Below, piece after piece: positions 36,523 through 45,703 of a stretch of 64,000 nt of DNA (position 1 is its first letter; every line of letters starts with the position of its first letter). This DNA comes from Cellvibrionaceae bacterium (GTDB lineage: Bacteria; Pseudomonadota; Gammaproteobacteria; Pseudomonadales; Cellvibrionaceae): positions 1 to 64,000 of the forward strand of contig JAGKWQ010000004.1 in the NCBI GenBank assembly GCA_021151825.1, read 5' to 3'. Made by a program: the position numbers and the translations under genes. The notes under the pieces were generated by a model, which saw nothing but the letters and a program-made list of their open reading frames with translations, did not search any database and had not been told where the DNA came from.

Positions 36523-38298
36523 ATGATAACAAACAATGATGATTTTCTCGGCCATCCCAAAGGCCTGTATGTGTGCTTTGCGACTGAAATGTGGGAGCGA
36601 TTTTCGTTTTACGGGATGAAATTTATCCTGTTGCTTTATTTAACTAAATACCATTTATTTTCTGATAATCACGGGCTGGATATTCTGGGGGCTTATGCGG
36701 GTCTGGTTTACGCATTGCCAGTCATTGGTGGTTTGATCGCAGATCGTTATTTAGGTACGCGGCGCGCGGTTTTATTCGGCGGAATTTTGTTGGTCATCGG
36801 TCATTTTCTAATGGCAGTGGAAGGGCAACAAGCCGTGCATTATCCCGCCGGAACTGTGCTGGCAGAATCATTAACGTTGGCATCTGGTGAAATTTTAGCA
36901 GTGGGAACTGTGCTTGCTAATGAAGTTACCAAACAGGACACTGCAGCACTCAATGTGTTTTATACCGCGATTGCATTTATCGTCATTGGTGTTGGTTTTT
37001 TAAAACCAAATATTTCGGTCATCGTTGGTAAACTTTATCCGGAAAATGATCCACGCCGCGATTCCGGTTTTACGCTGTTTTACATGGGTATTAATGTCGG
37101 TGCATTAGTAGCAACCTTAGTGTGTGGTTGGTTAGGTGAAACCTACGGTTGGAAATATGGCTTTGGTTTAGCCGGTGTCGGTATGATCCTTGGTTTAATT
37201 ACTTTTTTATTTGGCCAGCGTTATTTAAAAGGTTATGCCGAATCACCTGATCCCGAATGGCTTGCAACAAAACTTGCGGGTATTAAACAGGAATGGTGGA
37301 TTTATATCGGTAGCATTGTGGCGCTACCAGTGATTTGGTGGCTGGTGCAAAGTGAACCGGTGGTACACATCACGCAGAATATTTTCTTGTTGCTCGGCAT
37401 TGTCGGCATTCTCGCGTACGCGATGATTCATCCCAATCCATGGCAATCCAAAAAATCATTACTGGCGTTGACTGCTGTAGTCATTTTTATTGGTATCGGC
37501 AGCGTGCTTACGCAAAATCATGTATTCCAGGTTTCTGATAATGCTACCGAATATTGGTTATATGCCGCGTTACTCGGGTTGTTGGTGTTTGTGATTTATG
37601 GATTTGTTAATCATCGCAGCATAGAGTTTACGCGCACCCTGGTATTAATGGTGCTGATTGTGTCGACGATTGTATTTTGGTCGCTGTTTGAACAGTCAGC
37701 GGCATCCATGACACTATTTGCTGATCGGGTGTTGGACCGCGATGTATTCGGAACAACCGTTAAAGCCAGTCAATTTGCTGCACTCAATCCTGCATTTATT
37801 ATGTTGTTGGCAATTCCTTTTGCGTTGCTCTGGCCCTGGCTGGATTCACGCGGCCTCAATCCTTCTACACCCGTAAAATTCGCGATAGGAACCATCCTCG
37901 CCGGGCTGGGATTTGGTGCGTTGGTGTTAGGTGCGCAATTTCCCAATGATATCGGCAAGGTGGCAACACTCTGGTTTGTGCTTGCGTATTTTTGCCACAG
38001 TACCGGTGAATTATGCTTATCGCCAATTGGTTTATCGGCAGTTACTAAATTGTCGATTCCCCGTGTTGTGGGGGTGAGTATGGGCACCTGGTTTGTGGCA
38101 ACTGCGCTTTCTGAAACGCTCGCAACGCGTCTGTCAAAATTGGCTTCAATCGATACGTCGGCGAAATCCGATGTTTCTGCCATGCTCGCAACCTACACCG
38201 GGTTATTTGAATATTTGACTGTATTAGGTGTGGGATTCGGTGTGTTTTTGTTGGTGATATCGCCCTTGCTCAAGCGTGGCATGGCGGGAATTCGTTAA
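36523..38298 (+). CDS. POT-family proton-dependent oligopeptide transporter
   Basis: 591 residues from ATG 36523, with AAGGA seven bases upstream. About 13-14 membrane segments. Family signatures: FATEMWERFSFYGMKFILLL (the ExxERFxYYG-type motif), GGLIADRYLGTRRAVLFGG and GFTLFYMGINVGALVA. It imports di- and tripeptides with protons. The M2 peptidase gene follows after 31 bp, suggesting joint peptide use. Confidence 0.92.
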   Translation: MITNNDDFLGHPKGLYVCFATEMWERFSFYGMKFILLLYLTKYHLFSDNHGLDILGAYAGLVYALPVIGGLIADRYLGTRRAVLFGGILLVIGHFLMAVEGQQAVHYPAGTVLAESLTLASGEILAVGTVLANEVTKQDTAALNVFYTAIAFIVIGVGFLKPNISVIVGKLYPENDPRRDSGFTLFYMGINVGALVATLVCGWLGETYGWKYGFGLAGVGMILGLITFLFGQRYLKGYAESPDPEWLATKLAGIKQEWWIYIGSIVALPVIWWLVQSEPVVHITQNIFLLLGIVGILAYAMIHPNPWQSKKSLLALTAVVIFIGIGSVLTQNHVFQVSDNATEYWLYAALLGLLVFVIYGFVNHRSIEFTRTLVLMVLIVSTIVFWSLFEQSAASMTLFADRVLDRDVFGTTVKASQFAALNPAFIMLLAIPFALLWPWLDSRGLNPSTPVKFAIGTILAGLGFGALVLGAQFPNDIGKVATLWFVLAYFCHSTGELCLSPIGLSAVTKLSIPRVVGVSMGTWFVATALSETLATRLSKLASIDTSAKSDVSAMLATYTGLFEYLTVLGVGFGVFLLVISPLLKRGMAGIR

Positions 38299-38329
38299 TC
38301 CAAACCATTAACAAAATGGAACCTTTATT

Positions 38330-40201
38330 ATGATTGAAAAGATGATGATAAAAAAAAATCAACGAACGTTCGCATGGCGCGCAACCACGGTGCTGGCATC
38401 CTGTATTTTTTTAGCTTCATGTCAGCCGTCATCACCCACTAAAAAAGATGAAAGTGCTGATAGAAAAACGGCCGATGCTTTTATCGCGGATGTGAACCAG
38501 CGTTATCTGGATATTTATCGCGAAACCAATGCGGCGCAATGGGCTTATCTTACATACATCAATGAAGACACTGCGTTATTAGCTTCCAAAGCCAATGAAC
38601 GTATGATGGCATTTGATAAAGAAATTCTTGCCGAAGCGCGCGCGTACAAAGATAAATCCATGTCCACACCCACCGCCAAGGCTTATATCAATTTAACGTT
38701 GGGTAAAACTTTATTGCCACCTGACACGCAGGCCGAACGCGCCGAACTTGCGCAATTGGGAACCAATATGGAAGGCATTTACGGTGCTGGAAAATATTGT
38801 AAACCCAAAAAAGGTAGCAACACTGAGCAAGAATGCCGCGATTTAAACCAGTTGTCTGATGTGTTGGTAAAAAGCCGTAAATACGATGAATTGCTGGATG
38901 CATGGACTGGTTGGCGCACTGTAGCCCCTTCATACAAAAAAGATTATGTACGTTACGTAGAAATTGCTAACGCCGGCGCGCGCGCTTATGGTTTCAGTGA
39001 TCTCGGCGCATCCTGGAAATCCGGTTACGATATGTCTTCCGCCAATTTTGAAACGGAAGTAGAGCGTCTGTGGTCGCAAGTCGAACCGTTGTATAAGTCT
39101 CTGCATTGCAAAGTGCGCACTGATCTGGCGAAACATTATGGCAAAGATAAGGTGCCACTCAATCAAGGCATTCCTGCGCATTTGCTTGGCAATATGTGGA
39201 GCCAGCAATGGGGTAGTATTTATGATCTGGTAACGCCTTATCCCGGTGTCGGTGATCTGGATGTTACTGCTGCATTGGTAAAAAGTAAAAAAAATGCCGT
39301 TGCTATTGCTAAAACGGCGGAGAATTTTTTTACTTCTTTAGGCTTGCAATCACTGCCGCAAAGTTTTTGGGAAAAGTCCATGCTCACCAAACCCCGTGAT
39401 CGCGAAGTGGTGTGTCATGCAAGTGCCTGGACAATGGATGCAAAAGACGATGTGCGTATCAAGGAGTGTATAGAGCCAACAGAAATTGAATTTGAAACAG
39501 TTCACCACGAACTGGGCCATGTTTATTATTTTCTTGAATACAAAAATCAACCCTATCTGTTCCAGAATGGTGCTAACGATGGTTTCCATGAAGCCATTGG
39601 CGATACCATCGTGCTTTCCATGACGCCGGGATATTTAAAGAATATTGGTTTGATCGATAAAGTAGAAAACAATCAAAAAGCGGTTATCAACCAACAAATG
39701 AAATTGGCGTTGGATAAGATTGCATTTTTGCCATTTGGAAAAATTATTGATCAATGGCGCTGGCAGGTTTTTTCCGGAAAAATTAAACCGGAACACTACA
39801 ACGAATCATGGTGGCAATTGGTCAATCAATATCAAGGCATTCGCTCCGCAGTACCGCGCAGTGAAAGTGATTTTGATGCGGGCGCAAAATACCATATCGC
39901 GGCAAACGTTCCCTACACTCGCTACTTTATCGCCCATATTTTGCAATTCCAATTCCATAAAGCCTTATGTGAAGCCGCCGGCTTCAAGGGGCCATTGCAC
40001 GAATGCTCTATCTACAACAGCAAAGAAGCCGGTAAAAAGTTACAAACGCTTTTGGCTGCCGGTTCCAGCAAACCCTGGCAAGATGTTCTGGAAGAAGCCA
40101 TCGGCACACGCGAAATGGATGCTTCTGCAATCCTGGATTATTTCGCTCCGCTGAAAACCTGGCTGGATGAGCAAAATAAAGGGCAGGCTTGTGGTTGGTG
40201 A
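38330..40201 (+). CDS. M2-family dipeptidyl carboxypeptidase (ACE-like) lipoprotein
   Basis: 623 residues. A signal peptide with lipobox (IFLASC) anchors it in the envelope. The catalytic zinc site is complete: HHELGH with ligands H393 and H397, and E421 in GFHEAIGDT, 28 residues after the first ligand as in angiotensin-converting enzyme. It should remove C-terminal dipeptides from oligopeptides in the periplasm, feeding the POT transporter encoded just upstream. ATG 38330 is followed by ATGs at 38342 and 38345, so the exact start may vary by a few residues. Confidence 0.92.
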   Translation: MIEKMMIKKNQRTFAWRATTVLASCIFLASCQPSSPTKKDESADRKTADAFIADVNQRYLDIYRETNAAQWAYLTYINEDTALLASKANERMMAFDKEILAEARAYKDKSMSTPTAKAYINLTLGKTLLPPDTQAERAELAQLGTNMEGIYGAGKYCKPKKGSNTEQECRDLNQLSDVLVKSRKYDELLDAWTGWRTVAPSYKKDYVRYVEIANAGARAYGFSDLGASWKSGYDMSSANFETEVERLWSQVEPLYKSLHCKVRTDLAKHYGKDKVPLNQGIPAHLLGNMWSQQWGSIYDLVTPYPGVGDLDVTAALVKSKKNAVAIAKTAENFFTSLGLQSLPQSFWEKSMLTKPRDREVVCHASAWTMDAKDDVRIKECIEPTEIEFETVHHELGHVYYFLEYKNQPYLFQNGANDGFHEAIGDTIVLSMTPGYLKNIGLIDKVENNQKAVINQQMKLALDKIAFLPFGKIIDQWRWQVFSGKIKPEHYNESWWQLVNQYQGIRSAVPRSESDFDAGAKYHIAANVPYTRYFIAHILQFQFHKALCEAAGFKGPLHECSIYNSKEAGKKLQTLLAAGSSKPWQDVLEEAIGTREMDASAILDYFAPLKTWLDEQNKGQACGW

Positions 40202-40345
40202 TTGAGTGTTAAATTAAAGGGCAGGAGGGTATTTGAAGATACTATCTTCTGCCTTAAGTCAAAATAACTCATGCCAAATTAAAATTATTCCAGGCAGGAG
40301 CTAAAAATATACTAATTTTTTTAAGTATTTTAATAAGGGAAAAAC

Positions 40346-40945
40346 ATGGATTTTGGGTTTGTTTCTGAAGTGCTTTCTGATCTGTTAGGTGTGCCCATTG
40401 CTGCGTTCGCATTTCTTTCTTTACTGTCATTTGTAATTAAAATATCGAAAGAAAAATCTGATCGATCAAAAAGTGAAAAAAGAGAAAATGTTAAGGCTCT
40501 TATTGAGCAGGTAGAAAAACATGGTGTTCCCAAACACCATTATCTTATAGAACAGGTTTTTCATAATCGTTATGAGATGATGATTGATTATCCTGTGATC
40601 AGTTTTTTTCTTAAAACTAAAACGCCATCAAGGAATTTAAATTTATATTCCCATGCGAGATCTTATATAGAATTTTCTACAGATTATAAAAAAATTATTT
40701 ACAAAGATGGCTTTACAAGGCGAAAGCTAAAGTTTAAATATTATTTAACAATTTTAGGGTATGGCTTTTTTTCGGTTTCTGGTCTTGGTTTAATCTTTAT
40801 GCTCCCTGCTATAAATTTTAATGAGCTACATTCTCTGGTTTTTTATCTGTTCTTTACTCTTTCAATGTTGTTGTTGGCATGGTTGATGCTCGATGAGAAT
40901 TATCGTCCAACATCAGCCATTGAGTTGGTTGAAAAATACGGCTGA
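40346..40945 (+). CDS. AT-rich hypothetical membrane protein
   Basis: 199 residues, not recognised. A hydrophobic N-terminal segment (about 13-32), a basic soluble middle, and two membrane segments near the C-terminus (about 133-153 and 160-178). The gene is visibly richer in A and T than its neighbours, with many AAA, ATT and TTT codons, compatible with recent acquisition. No mobile-element ends flank it. It is preceded by an AT-rich gap with a weak hairpin near 40220-40258. Confidence 0.65.
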   Translation: MDFGFVSEVLSDLLGVPIAAFAFLSLLSFVIKISKEKSDRSKSEKRENVKALIEQVEKHGVPKHHYLIEQVFHNRYEMMIDYPVISFFLKTKTPSRNLNLYSHARSYIEFSTDYKKIIYKDGFTRRKLKFKYYLTILGYGFFSVSGLGLIFMLPAINFNELHSLVFYLFFTLSMLLLAWLMLDENYRPTSAIELVEKYG

Positions 40946-41005
40946 ACTATTAAATTACAGCAAGGTTGCTATGTCCGTTAGTAAAATCTCGGAATGGCGA
41001 AATTT

Positions 41006-42412
41006 TTAATTTAAATTCCTAAAACGAAACATCCTCGTCGTTAACAATGTCGCCGCACAAATCAATCCCACAATCAACGCCGTCCAGAAACCTGGTGCTC
41101 CCATCGGTTGGGTAAACCAATCTTTAAAGGTCAGCGCATAACCGAGTGGTAATGAAATTCCCCAAAATGAAACCAGCATAATAATCATCGGGATTTTGGT
41201 GTCTTTGTAGCCGCGTTGTACGCCCATCATCGTGACTTGAACGACGTCGGCGAGCTGGAATATTGCGCCGAGCATAAATAATGTTGCAGCGATTTTTTGT
41301 ACGGCCAAATCGGAAGTGTACAAACTGGCAAGCCAATCGCGGCCTAAAAATAACAGCAAGGCATTGACGCTACCAATGGTAAGGGCGAGGAGTAATGCAC
41401 TACGGGCGAGCAAACGGGCTTCGTCGTGATCTTTAGCGCCGACCAGAAAACTGATACGAAGTGTTAATGCGATGCCCATGCTGAGTGGCAACATAAATAC
41501 CAGCGAGATCAGGTTTAACACAATTTGATGGCCGGCGATGGTAGTTGCTCCTAAAGGTGCAATAAACAGGGCGATCATGCAGAACATGCTGACTTCAATA
41601 AAACTACTAAAGCCAATTGGTAAACCGAGTTTTAATAAACGTTTAATTTCATCTTTGGCCGGTGCAACCCAATTGGCGATTAAATGGAATTGTTGGTAAA
41701 CACGGCTGGTATTTAAATAAATCAGCAGCGCGATTGCTGCTACCCAATTAGAAATGGTCGTTGCCCAACCGCTGCCTATACCGCCCATCCTGGGAATTTG
41801 AAATACATGAAAATCAAATCCAAAAATAAAGAAATAATTGAGCGGAACGTTAAGCACTGCGCTCACCAATGAAAAAATCATGATGATGTGAGTGTGGCCC
41901 AATCCATCGGTCAGGCCGCGTAGCGCCATTAATAATAAAAGTGCAGGTACTCCCCAGGAAAATGCTTTTAGGTAGCCATCGGCAATATGCAGGGTTTTTT
42001 CATCCAGTTGTAATAATGTTAGTACAGGGTGCATGTTGGTTAAAAATAAAATCATCAACACCATGGCAGCCAGGGAAATATAAATTCCTTGCCAGGTGGT
42101 TGGCATAATCTTGTTCCAGTCTTGCGCACCGCGATGCCCTGAAATAGTGGGTTGCATTGCGCCGAGAATACCGGCAAAAAATAATAATGTTGGAACCCAG
42201 AGGCTGGTGCCTATACCAACGCCTGCTAAATCCTCCGCGCTGGAGTGGCCGGCCATTACGGTGTCAACAACACCATTAGTCATTTGCGCGAGTTGTGCCA
42301 CTAAAATGGGGGCACCGAGAATTACCAGCTGCTTCCATTCTATTAATGTGCGAGCGACCAGCGTCTGGTTATGGTCGGGTAATGCTTGGGGAATATTGTC
42401 TTGGGTGTTCAC
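41006..42412 (-). CDS. MATE-family efflux transporter
   Basis: 468 residues from a GTG start with GGAAA upstream. Twelve predicted membrane segments in two similar halves (ILVAQLAQMTNGVVDTVMAG and GLPIGFSSFIEVSMFCMIAL). NorM-like cation-coupled exporter of drugs or organic cations. It is the last gene of the minus-strand run after the cobalamin genes, 28 bp behind cobC, so it may be read through from them; the substrate need not be related to cobalamin. Confidence 0.92.
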   Translation of the reverse strand: MNTQDNIPQALPDHNQTLVARTLIEWKQLVILGAPILVAQLAQMTNGVVDTVMAGHSSAEDLAGVGIGTSLWVPTLLFFAGILGAMQPTISGHRGAQDWNKIMPTTWQGIYISLAAMVLMILFLTNMHPVLTLLQLDEKTLHIADGYLKAFSWGVPALLLLMALRGLTDGLGHTHIIMIFSLVSAVLNVPLNYFFIFGFDFHVFQIPRMGGIGSGWATTISNWVAAIALLIYLNTSRVYQQFHLIANWVAPAKDEIKRLLKLGLPIGFSSFIEVSMFCMIALFIAPLGATTIAGHQIVLNLISLVFMLPLSMGIALTLRISFLVGAKDHDEARLLARSALLLALTIGSVNALLLFLGRDWLASLYTSDLAVQKIAATLFMLGAIFQLADVVQVTMMGVQRGYKDTKIPMIIMLVSFWGISLPLGYALTFKDWFTQPMGAPGFWTALIVGLICAATLLTTRMFRFRNLN

Positions 42413-42440
42413 GCGGTTTCCAGTACATCTTGAAGGTGAA

Positions 42441-43049
42441 TCAAACAGGGTTTAAACCGATATATTTTATAATCGGTAAAGCATTTTGATGTGTTGCTAT
42501 TTCAATTCGGGTATGGCTTGCATAATCGATATTCAATTGCCGAAATAAACGGGCATTGCGCCAATCCAGATTGAGCAGGTGCGCGATGATAATCCGAATT
42601 ACTCCGCCGTGACAGACCACCAGTTGGTGTTCGGCAGTGATATTTTCTTGAATCTGGTTCCAGCTGCGGATAATTCGCTCAGCAAAATGTTGCAATGTTT
42701 CGCCATCCGGTGCATGGGCCGTTGCGGGTGTTTCCCAGAATTGGTTTAGTGTTAACCAATAGTCATCGCCAAATTGATCGAATGGAATTCCATCCCAGCA
42801 ACCAAAATGCATTTCTTTTAAGTCATCGATAATTTGTAGTGGTAATTGTTGCGCAGCTGAAAATTCCTGTGCAGGTATTGCGCAACGAATTAAGGGGGAG
42901 CTAACAATATGGCTAATCGGATTTAACTGATGTAATTGCGCGATATTGTTATGTAACTCACGCAAACCATCTGCACTGGACTTAATATTAGTATGGCCAT
43001 AAAGCGCAGCGGGACCATCGACCTTGCCGTGACGTATCAATGTAATCAT
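42441..43049 (-). CDS. cobC: Histidine phosphatase, probable alpha-ribazole phosphatase CobC
   Basis: 202 residues from ATG 43049, where the family motif MITLIRHGK begins; an in-frame GTG at 43094 would overlap cobU. The phosphohistidine motif RHGK and the distal VCHGGVIRI are present. Position directly after cobU and cobS identifies it as the enzyme removing phosphate from alpha-ribazole phosphate (or the adenosylcobalamin 5'-phosphate) in the nucleotide-loop assembly of cobalamin. Confidence 0.85.
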   Translation of the reverse strand: MITLIRHGKVDGPAALYGHTNIKSSADGLRELHNNIAQLHQLNPISHIVSSPLIRCAIPAQEFSAAQQLPLQIIDDLKEMHFGCWDGIPFDQFGDDYWLTLNQFWETPATAHAPDGETLQHFAERIIRSWNQIQENITAEHQLVVCHGGVIRIIIAHLLNLDWRNARLFRQLNIDYASHTRIEIATHQNALPIIKYIGLNPV

Positions 43050-43071
43050 CCGGTTGTTCACAATTTTCACT

Positions 43072-43602
43072 CTATAGAACAGATGGCGATCCACCTTTTA
43101 ATGGCAAAGGCAGACCTGCAGCAATAAAAAATACCTGGTCAGCAACTTGCGCGAGGCGTTGGTTCAAACGACCTGCTTCGTCGACAAAGGTGCGGCTGAT
43201 TTCACCGAGTGGAATTATCCCAAGTCCAACTTCATTGGCGACAAAAATAATGTCCGCTTTCCTGGATTCAATGCTCTTAATTAATGCATCAAAAAGGTTA
43301 GCAAAATTCTGGTTAGGAAAATGAAACAATTGGTTGTTGAGCCATAGTGTGAGGCAGTCTACCAAAATCGTTTGGTCTTTTTGTGATTCCTCCGTTATCG
43401 CATCAATTAAATCCAGCGAGCATTCGCGCAATTGCCAATCAGCGGAGCGCTGTTGTTGGTGATGTGCTATGCGTTCAGCCATTTCTGCATCGGATGCTGT
43501 CGCTGTTGCGATATACACCACCGATTTTTGCGTGGCTATGGCGAGTTGCTCTGCATAACGCGATTTTCCGGAACGCGCACCGCCTAAAATGAGTTGAATC
43601 AT
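43072..43602 (-). CDS. cobU: Adenosylcobinamide kinase / adenosylcobinamide-phosphate guanylyltransferase
   Basis: 176 residues, P-loop protein (LILGGARSGKSRYAEQLA), with HHQQQRSADWQLRE and VANEVGLGIIPLGEISRTF typical of CobU/CobP. It phosphorylates adenosylcobinamide and transfers GMP to it. Its ATG overlaps the cobS stop (ATGA at 43599-43602). Confidence 0.93.
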   Translation of the reverse strand: MIQLILGGARSGKSRYAEQLAIATQKSVVYIATATASDAEMAERIAHHQQQRSADWQLRECSLDLIDAITEESQKDQTILVDCLTLWLNNQLFHFPNQNFANLFDALIKSIESRKADIIFVANEVGLGIIPLGEISRTFVDEAGRLNQRLAQVADQVFFIAAGLPLPLKGGSPSVL

Positions 43603-44342
43603 AATACGAGCAATACTCCGTAAATAGTTAATTCGCTGATCTGTTGCACTGCACCTAGCGTATCACCTGTGTAACCGTCAATTTGTTTGTTCAAATATGC
43701 TTTTGCCAATATTCTTACGGCGATAAGTACAGCCAGTAAAATGGCAGCATGCACTAGTGATAGAAAAAATAATGCGGGTAGGGCAGTGATTAATAAAATA
43801 GTTAGATCCATTTTGCTTAATCGGTTGGCGAGCGGTTTGCTTTTGCTGGTGTCGGAATCGCTCACGTACTTCATGTCAGCAATCAGGCTTACTGCTGTTG
43901 CCCGTGAAAGCGGATGGGCAATTAACAGTGCGATAATAATGTCGCTGTTTTCAATCAATAATAAATATTTTCCAAGCAGTGCCATTACTAACGCTGATGC
44001 ACCGTAAGTGCCTATGCGGCTGTCTTTCATAATGGTGAGCTTTTTCTCGCGTGCAAATGCACCGCCAAAACCGTCAGCGGTATCTGCCAAACCATCTTCA
44101 TGAAATGCACCGGTTAGCAATAAACTAAATCCCATCGCCAACCAAAGGCTGATTGTTTCCGGAAATATTGTATGAGCACTAAAAAATACGCCAGCAACCA
44201 AAGCACCTAATAACCAACCGACCAATGTCAGGTAGCGGCTGGATTGGTTAAGTTTTTCCGGGGAATACTCCACCCATTGCGGCATTGGAATGCGGCTGAA
44301 AAACCCGAGGGCGAGGAAAAATAAATTGAGTTGATTTTTCAT
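43599..44342 (-). CDS. cobS: Adenosylcobinamide-GDP ribazoletransferase (cobalamin synthase)
   Basis: 247 residues, polytopic membrane enzyme with GAFHEDGLADTADGFGGAF, the metal-binding signature of CobS, and KDSRIGTYGASALV. It joins adenosylcobinamide-GDP with alpha-ribazole at the inner membrane. Translationally coupled to cobU. Confidence 0.93.
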   Translation of the reverse strand: MKNQLNLFFLALGFFSRIPMPQWVEYSPEKLNQSSRYLTLVGWLLGALVAGVFFSAHTIFPETISLWLAMGFSLLLTGAFHEDGLADTADGFGGAFAREKKLTIMKDSRIGTYGASALVMALLGKYLLLIENSDIIIALLIAHPLSRATAVSLIADMKYVSDSDTSKSKPLANRLSKMDLTILLITALPALFFLSLVHAAILLAVLIAVRILAKAYLNKQIDGYTGDTLGAVQQISELTIYGVLLVL

Positions 44343-44433
44343 TAACGTTGCGATGGTTTCGAGATGGAGTATAGATATTGATGTTGGGTAGTCCGTACGG
44401 AGCTTGCGTAATACCGGTGTGAAACATGATAAA

Positions 44434-44466
44434 GAGCCCCGTAATACGTTTCACTCCTTACGGGCT
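44434..44466. promoter_or_regulatory. Hairpin in the cobT-cobS gap
   Basis: AGCCCCGTAA (44434-44443) can pair with TTACGGGCT (44458-44466) with one bulged C. On minus it is followed by CTTT, so it could be a weak terminator or attenuator between cobT and cobS. No cobalamin riboswitch elements were seen. Confidence 0.4.
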
Positions 44467-44492
44467 AGGTGCACCGTTATCGGAATCCGTGT

Positions 44493-45527
44493 TTACACTT
44501 TTACGCCGGCACTTTCAAATGTCGCCATTTGATTATAAAAATTCACGGCAGCTTGAAGTAATGGCAGCGCTAATGCTGCACCGGTGCCTTCTCCCAAGCG
44601 CAGGCCCAAGTTGAGCAAAGGTTTTGCATTTAATAAATCCAGCATTACCTGATGGCCTGCTTCTTCTGATTCGTGCGCAAAAATCATGTAATCGCGTGCG
44701 TTGGGATTAAATTGTATGGCGAGCAGTGCCGCCGCTGAAACAATAAAGCCATCTACCAGGATAATTTTTTTTGCCTGGGCTGTTGCCAGCATGGCGCCGC
44801 AAATTTGCGCAATTTCAAAACCACCTAATTCGGCGAGAATATTTAATGGTGATTTATCGGTCACCCGTGCAATGCCTTTTTTAATCAGCTCGATTTTTTT
44901 GGCAAGTTGATCCGGATTAATACCTGTGCCGAGCCCCACACATTTTTCTACGGGAGCACCGCTGATAATCGCGAGGATTGCTGCAGCAGAACTGGTATTG
45001 CCAATACCCATTTCACCAAACGCTAATAAATTTGAACCTGCGCCAATTTCCTGCTCGGCTAGCAATTGTCCAAACAATAATGCCTGGCGAACATGCGCGT
45101 GTGTCATCGCCGGTTCATGGGCGAGGTTGCGCGTGCCTGCGGCAATGCGTTGGTTAATTAATGTTGCCGGTGGAAAAGAGATTTCGTTTTTTATGCCTGC
45201 ATCGATTACTTTGAGCGGCAGGTGATTGGTGCGGCAAAAGCAATTAATCGCCGCGCCGCCTGCGAGGAAATTCAACACCATTTGTTGGGTGACGCTGCTC
45301 GGCGCAATGCTCACTCCTTCGTCGGCAATACCGTGGTCGGCGGCAAATACCAGCATCAATGGTCGCTCAATACTTAAACGTGAGCGCTCCTGGATAAGTG
45401 CGATTTGCAAGGCGACAGCTTCGAGTTGCCCGAGGGCGCCCATGGGTTTGGTTTTTTGATCGATATGCTGTTGAATACTCGGAATGAGTTGGACATTTAC
45501 GGGGTTGATTTGCCATTCAATAGTCAT
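44493..45527 (-). CDS. cobT: Nicotinate-nucleotide-dimethylbenzimidazole phosphoribosyltransferase
   Basis: 344 residues. Motifs MLVFAADHGIADEGVSIAP, LLAFGEMGIGNTSSAAAI and VGLGTGINPDQLAKK, plus the C-terminal HESEEAGHQVMLDLL segment with the catalytic Glu, match CobT. It activates the lower-ligand base to alpha-ribazole phosphate. AAGGA lies eight bases before the ATG. With cobS, cobU and cobC it covers late assembly; no corrin-ring genes are in the window, so this cluster alone fits salvage. Confidence 0.95.
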   Translation of the reverse strand: MTIEWQINPVNVQLIPSIQQHIDQKTKPMGALGQLEAVALQIALIQERSRLSIERPLMLVFAADHGIADEGVSIAPSSVTQQMVLNFLAGGAAINCFCRTNHLPLKVIDAGIKNEISFPPATLINQRIAAGTRNLAHEPAMTHAHVRQALLFGQLLAEQEIGAGSNLLAFGEMGIGNTSSAAAILAIISGAPVEKCVGLGTGINPDQLAKKIELIKKGIARVTDKSPLNILAELGGFEIAQICGAMLATAQAKKIILVDGFIVSAAALLAIQFNPNARDYMIFAHESEEAGHQVMLDLLNAKPLLNLGLRLGEGTGAALALPLLQAAVNFYNQMATFESAGVKV

Positions 45528-45635
45528 AATCCGGTTCCTTTTTGTCAGGCTGGGAAAGTTAGCACATTCACCGTCACGAAATCGTAAATGTGTGGGCTTT
45601 TAGTGAGTTTTTACGCGGTAACGAAAAACTCGGCG

Positions 45636-45641
45636 TATAAT
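45636..45641 (+). promoter_or_regulatory. -10 box before the aminotransferase gene
   Basis: A perfect TATAAT lies 63 bp before ATG 45704. Upstream is a GAGTTTTT/AAAAACTC hairpin (45605-45612 and 45624-45631). A -35 box at normal spacing is weak. Confidence 0.5.
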
Positions 45642-45703
45642 CCCGCGCGTTTTCTTGTCTTTACTGCGCGTATTTTTACCTCGCCTGATATCCGGAGCCT
45701 GCC

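Noticed and set aside
45528..45703. Cobalamin riboswitch upstream of cobT
   Set aside because: No B12-box-like segment or matching hairpin pattern on the minus strand; only a simple GAGTTTTT hairpin and a plus-strand -10 box.
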